Positions 59,482 to 64,000 of a stretch of 64,000 nucleotides of DNA are shown here, one piece after another. Every line of letters starts with the position of its first letter. Within the stretch, counting starts at the first letter, position 1. Position numbers and translations under genes: made by a program. Origin of the DNA: Macrolepiota albuminosa. Taxonomy: Eukaryota; Basidiomycota; Agaricomycetes; Agaricales; Agaricaceae. Under the pieces are notes generated by a model. It worked only from the letters and a program-made list of their open reading frames with translations. It was not told where the DNA came from and ran no database searches. The stretch lies in NCBI GenBank assembly GCA_027475525.1, contig JAMWFC010000022.1:125015-189014 (forward strand). Direction: 5' to 3'.

Positions 59482-62450
59482 GGCAGAATTCCGCCAGAAA
59501 CCCGTCTCCAGCGTAGGCACCGCCTGCTAGAGCAGTCGGTAGAAGGCATAGCTCCTTCCCACCCATCAACTCCACAACCACCTGGTGCCTTACCGGGTCT
59601 CTCTCTTGCACAGGAACTACAGAACGCTACTGTAGACGCCCATCAACTCCACAACCACCTGGTGCCTTACCGGGTCTCTCTCTTGCACAGGAACTACAGA
59701 ACGCTACTGTAGACGCATTTCCTGATCTCTTCCCGCATTCCCTTGATTATAGCGCCGACGACCCCTTAGCGTCGCCATTTACCGTACCACAACTAGTTAC
59801 CCCCATCACTCCTCTAACGCCTCTTTCACAACTCATTTCTCTTACCCCGTTGCCAATTTCTAGAACTCCTTCCTCACTACCGCTAACCGAACTTGCCAAC
59901 ACAGTCGCTATGGAACAACAAGTCCAGCGCATGCCGCCACGTAACCACTTCTCGGCACCGAAATGGGACGAGTCCAAGCCATGGGAGCTCTCCCAGTATT
60001 TCAGCGCATGCCGCCACGTAACCACTTCTCGGCACCGAAATGGGACGAGTCCAAGCCATGGGAGCTCTCCCAGTATTTCAAGGAATTGGAGTATTTATTC
60101 AGGGATTGTGGCATTACCGACCAGAGTCCAAGCCATGGGAGCTCTCCCAGTATTTCAAGGAATTGGAGTATTTATTCAGGGATTGTGGCATTACCGACCA
60201 CACGCAGATGAAGGAGTACGCGGCAAGATACGTATCGAATTGGAGTATTTATTCAGGGATTGTGGCATTACCGACCACACGCAGATGAAGGAGTACGCGG
60301 CAAGATACGTATCGTATGACACGGCAGAGACGTGGACAGGCCTTGCCGAGTTTGCCGCCTTTGTTCCTGCCGCCCCACCCATTCCAGCCCAAGGCGCTTC
60401 GTATGAAGGCTGGAAGACGGCAGTGATTCAGTTGTACCCTGGCGCTGAAGAAGCTACCCGATACATGGTAAACAAGTTGCAGAAACTAGTACAAGAATCT
60501 TTTGACAACGGCACATCTTCGCTTGGCGCGTTCTCTACATATTACCGCAAGTTCCAGAAAATTGCTAGGTGGCTTCTGCAGAACGGCAAGCTCTATATTA
60601 ACGAGGAACGTCGCCTATTCCAGCAAGGCATTCCAACTTCGCTTTGGACTCATATTGCTCGTCGCCTAGAGATAGTTCATCAGGCCCATCACCCTGATGA
60701 GCCCTATAACGTTGCCGACGTCTTTGAAGCTGGTAAATGGGTTCTCAAGGGAATGGACACTGGCGTTGGGCTGCAATGCGCTAGGACGAGCCCACCACCC
60801 GAGCAAACTAATGGTATCATTCCCATCCCGCCTCCTGTTGCCGACTTTGTTAAGAAGGAGGATCTCAACGCTGCCGTTACCGCTGCTGTCGCTTCTGCCA
60901 TGACTCGTATTGAAACTATAATCACCACTAGTCTCGCTAACCGACCCGCTAATGTACCCCCGTCTGGCCCTTGCCACTTCTGTGGGGAAATTGGACATAC
61001 TATGACTAGAGGACGCTGCGCGACTTTAGAGAATTATATTCGGCAAGGGAGAATTTGAAGGGCTATCGACGGCAAGATAGTTCTAACCAGTGGCGCCACC
61101 ATTCCCAACTACCCAGACAAGAAGTCCTTCCAGGAGCGAGTTGATGAATGGCATAGGCGCAACCCAGGACAAATCGTTACCGGCACGCTTTCTGGCAACG
61201 CCAACCCCGACCCTGAACAGGCGACCCAACAGCAAATGGTTCACGAGGTCTTACACTTTGACAGCATTGGCGACCGCCCTACTTTCTCGTGGGAAGAGCG
61301 AATCGCTAAGCTACAACAGGAGTTGGATTTGCTTAAGAATCAGGTCTTTGATGGGGTTGAAGTTAAGCAGCCTAAACAACCTCTTAAAGGATATAAGCCA
61401 ATGCCTCCCACTAGCAAGTTACCGACTCCCACTCCTGCCGCACCGCCTGCTACTACCCCTGCTACTACTCCAGAACCATCGTCAACCTCTGCCGCTCCTG
61501 AACCGCCCTTGCCGCCTCTCCATCCCTACTCAGGAATTCCCGACCATTATCACGCACCCGCACAACGAAATTTTGCCGCTCCCGAGAAACGTCCTGAGGG
61601 TGGCTACTGACCTACCGCGCCAATTTTTGACATAGAGAAATCAAACCACGTATTTAACCGCATCATGAAAACAGCTGTCACCCTATCAGTAGAAGAACTT
61701 TGTAGTATTGCTCCCGACGTTCGCAACCAAGTCAAGACGGCAGTTACTCCTCGACGACCCTTGGTGACAACCGTTGCCGAGGTCGAGGACCTCGACGACG
61801 CGCTTCCCGGTTTTTCCGTTACCGTCAACTCTTTGGACGCTGAAGACTCTCCTGCCGACCCCATCGCTAACGCCACCTCTGTGGATCCAGTGGAGACCTA
61901 TCTTAGGTCAGTAGACCATGGAGAAGACCTGGCAATCCTTACCGTTGCTCAAGAATCGCACGCTATCTGCTCAGTAGCGCTAATGGTAGACAACAAGCAC
62001 GAAGTAGAGGCAATTGTGGATAGCGGGTCTCAAATTATTTCTATGGCAGCTGAAGTCGCTAACGATTTGGGTCTCATTTATGAACCTACCGTTATACTAA
62101 ACATGCAGAGCGCTAACGGTACGGTGGACAGATCCCTAGGCCTCGCCAAGAATGTGCCGTGCACCCTTGGCGACATTACGTTTTACCTCCAAATACACAT
62201 CTTACGTTCCCTGGCATACGACCTACTACTTGGCAGACCCTTTGACGTCTTGGCGCGATCAGTTGTCAAGACAGTTACCGACGACGAAACAACCTTAACA
62301 ATTAGCGACCCCAATTCTGGAATCCGACGAACGGTGCCAACATTCCCTAGGGGACAAAGAAAAGGCGCCCACGCTAAACCCCCAGAGTTTACCAACCAAC
62401 ACGCCAATGAGCCTCCCCACCGGTGTTTTCACAGACCATCGAGGAGGTGA
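59482..62450 (+). pseudogene. gag: Element 2 gag and protease, nearly continuous frame
   Basis: The frame is open from 59482, but the first ATG in it is only at 59910 (MEQQVQRMPPRNHF), so either the N-terminus is shorter or the start is non-standard. Capsid region: WTGLAEFAAF, FSTYYRKFQKIARWLLQNGK. Zinc knuckle CHFCGEIGHTMTRGRC (near 60973-61020) has the same x6 spacing as element 1. Protease: VDSGSQIISMAAEVAND near 62017. Only two stops interrupt, TGA at 61056 and at 61608; at the second, element 1 has CGA. The 77-bp duplications 59562-59715, 59925-60078, 60047-60200 and 60160-60313 distort the 5' part. The frame ends at 62450, overlapping pol. Confidence 0.85.
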
Positions 62451-64000
62451 TTGGCGACGATCACGGAGATGTGGCGCTAACGCTGGAATTTGACCATTCA
62501 ACTGGTCTTGTAAATGTTATGTCTACTGCTTTTCTTGACGAAGATGTTTTAACTACTTTACCTGCTACTGACGCAGAATTTTCCCAGAAAAATCAAAACA
62601 TTACTGACTCCTCTCTTGCCTACTTATACCTTACCGCTTCCGAATCTTTTCAAAATATTGCGTCTACCGATACTTATCTAACTACCCTTCCCAGAGCCTC
62701 GTCTCCTGCCGTTCTTGGACTTGCCGCTCCACAGGCTACGATTCCCCTTTCCACCTCTGCATATAACCAAGCTAACGCTCCCAAAAGAAAAGGGGTTCAA
62801 GTCAAAAAGAAATATAAGCCAGTTGCGCTTAAAACAAAACCCGTCGCTACGCACTCTCCCAAGACGTTTAGAATCGAGCGCCAGATCATTGGCAACCCTC
62901 TTGCTGACATGCCAGTCTTATCACTGAATCCGCCACCCTTTCAGCCCACGGGACATTTTACCGTGGACCGCCAACAACAATTCGCGAAGGAACATGACAC
63001 AGGATTTTTGACCAAAGATGAGTTGAACGTCCTTACCGATCTCGTCACTAAACAGGATAAAGCCTTCGCTTGGGAGGACTCGGAACGCGGCAGTCTACGT
63101 ACAGACTTCTTCCCGCCTGTCGTAATCCTGACCATTCCTCATGTGCCATGGACTGAGCACAACCAACCGTTACCGCCTGGAATCGAAGCTGAGGTCTGTC
63201 AAATTATTAGGACCAAGATTAAGGCTGGCGTCTACGAGCCCTCCAATAGTTCTTACCGCTCCCGTTGGTTCTGTGTCCTCAAAAAGAACGGTAATCTGCG
63301 CATAGTCCACAGCCTGGAACCGCTAAATAGAGTTACCATTCGACACTCTGGCGTACCGCCTTTTCCTGATCACGTTGCCGAGTCCTTTGCCGGGCGCATT
63401 TGTGGCGCCACCCTTGATCTCTACGTTGGCTACGATGAACGCTTAATACACCCTTCTTCCCGTGACCTCACTACTTTCCAAACCCCGTTTGGCGTGTTGC
63501 GCCTAGTCACCTTACCGATGGGATGGACAAACTCAGTCCCTATATTCCATGACGACATCACATTTATCCTCCAACCTGAGATACTGCACCATGTCCTTAG
63601 CTTCATTGATGACGTTGGCGTCAAAGGCCCCAAAGACTGGCGATCCTCCAACCTGAGATACTGCACCATGTCCTTAGCTTCATTGATGACGTTGGCGTCA
63701 AAGGCCCCAAAGACTGGCGGCTCATAAACGGCTTACCGGCTACCCATCCCAACAACTCCAACATTCGCTTAGCGCTATGGGAGTTTTTCCAGCTACTCAA
63801 CCGAGTTCTCCAACGTATGAAGTATAGCGGTGGAACCTTTAGCGGCCACAAACTTCTCCTTTGCGCGCCAAGGTTCAAAATACTTGGTCACATCTGCACT
63901 TCCGACGGTCGCGTTCCCGACGAGTCTCGCTTAGCACTCCTAAAGCGATGGGGTCCTTGCCACGACTTATCTGAAGTTCGCGCCTTTCTTGGTACCATTG
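62411..64000 (+). pseudogene. pol: Element 2 pol, partial (RT), cut by the window edge
   Basis: Opens in the -1 frame relative to gag-protease and overlaps it by 40 bases. It has VVILTIPHVPWTEHNQP, RIVHSLEPLNRVTIRHSG, VLRLVTLPMGWTNS and FIDDVGVKGP. It would be intact to the edge but for the 77-bp duplication at 63566-63719, which duplicates the catalytic box segment and shifts the frame. It continues as FAPRFKILGHICTS-like sequence at the edge. Confidence 0.85.

Larger units (their letters stand above)
58515..64000 (+). mobile_element. Ty3/gypsy element 2, 5' part (runs off the window)
   Basis: 5' LTR, primer site, gag-protease and the start of pol. It is closely related in protein to element 1 but clearly diverged in DNA. 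Bases gcat precede the LTR (58511-58514) and should reappear after the 3' LTR outside the window. Whether it also carries the antisense genes cannot be seen. Confidence 0.9.

Noticed and set aside
1234..61058. TGA after the zinc knuckle in both element 1 (1234) and element 2 (61056) as a programmed gag-pol readthrough stop
   Set aside because: Aligned on the following DGKIVL, the two stops are one codon apart, so they are better explained as independent CGA decay.

Overview
The window reads as a transposon graveyard from a filamentous basidiomycete, most likely an agaricomycete. The evidence is short GT-AG introns of about 45-60 bp, Ty3/gypsy elements of agaricomycete type, a KDZ transposase with its upstream cysteine cluster, a Helitron, a Tc1 element and a Gal4-type zinc cluster. 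I see no intact host housekeeping gene. Almost every reading frame is interrupted, very often by TGA where the family expects arginine, which points to decay of CGA codons.

Layout. 1-13441: 3' part of a very large Ty3/gypsy element (element 1). It carries gag-protease, pol and two antisense spliced genes, then a polypurine tract and the 3' LTR (12399-13441). A solo LTR of the same family (9967-11113) sits in one antisense gene. 14241-26619: a complete second gypsy element (element 3, chromodomain type) with 235-bp LTRs and a 5-bp target duplication. It has gag, pol and a large extra sense-strand reading frame, and that frame is split by another solo LTR (22081-23150). Element 3 itself interrupts a minus-strand gene (28094-26620 continued at 14240-13658).

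28318-37844: a KDZ transposase pseudogene (minus), an unrecognised multi-exon gene (plus) and a Zn2Cys6/coiled-coil gene (minus). 37906-40680: tRNA-like/SINE copies and GC-rich low-complexity DNA rich in the word TCCGCTGG. 40691-43070: a decayed solo LTR split by a Tc1 element with about 208-bp inverted repeats. 43071-47016: AT-rich DNA with a decayed multi-exon gene. 47017-53532: a Helitron (minus) lacking the HUH core. 53533-55680: a short non-autonomous Helitron filled by 26 units of a 61-bp satellite. 55681-58514: AT-rich remnants. 58515-64000: the 5' half of element 2, a diverged sister of element 1, running off the right edge.

Two observations stand out. First, 21 direct duplications scattered through unrelated sequence all have a period of exactly 77 bp; this looks like an assembly artefact and explains many frameshifts. 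Second, element 1 carries two antisense, intron-containing, TATA-driven genes between pol and the 3' LTR, one with a zinc-cluster-like motif; I do not recognise such a cargo in a known family.
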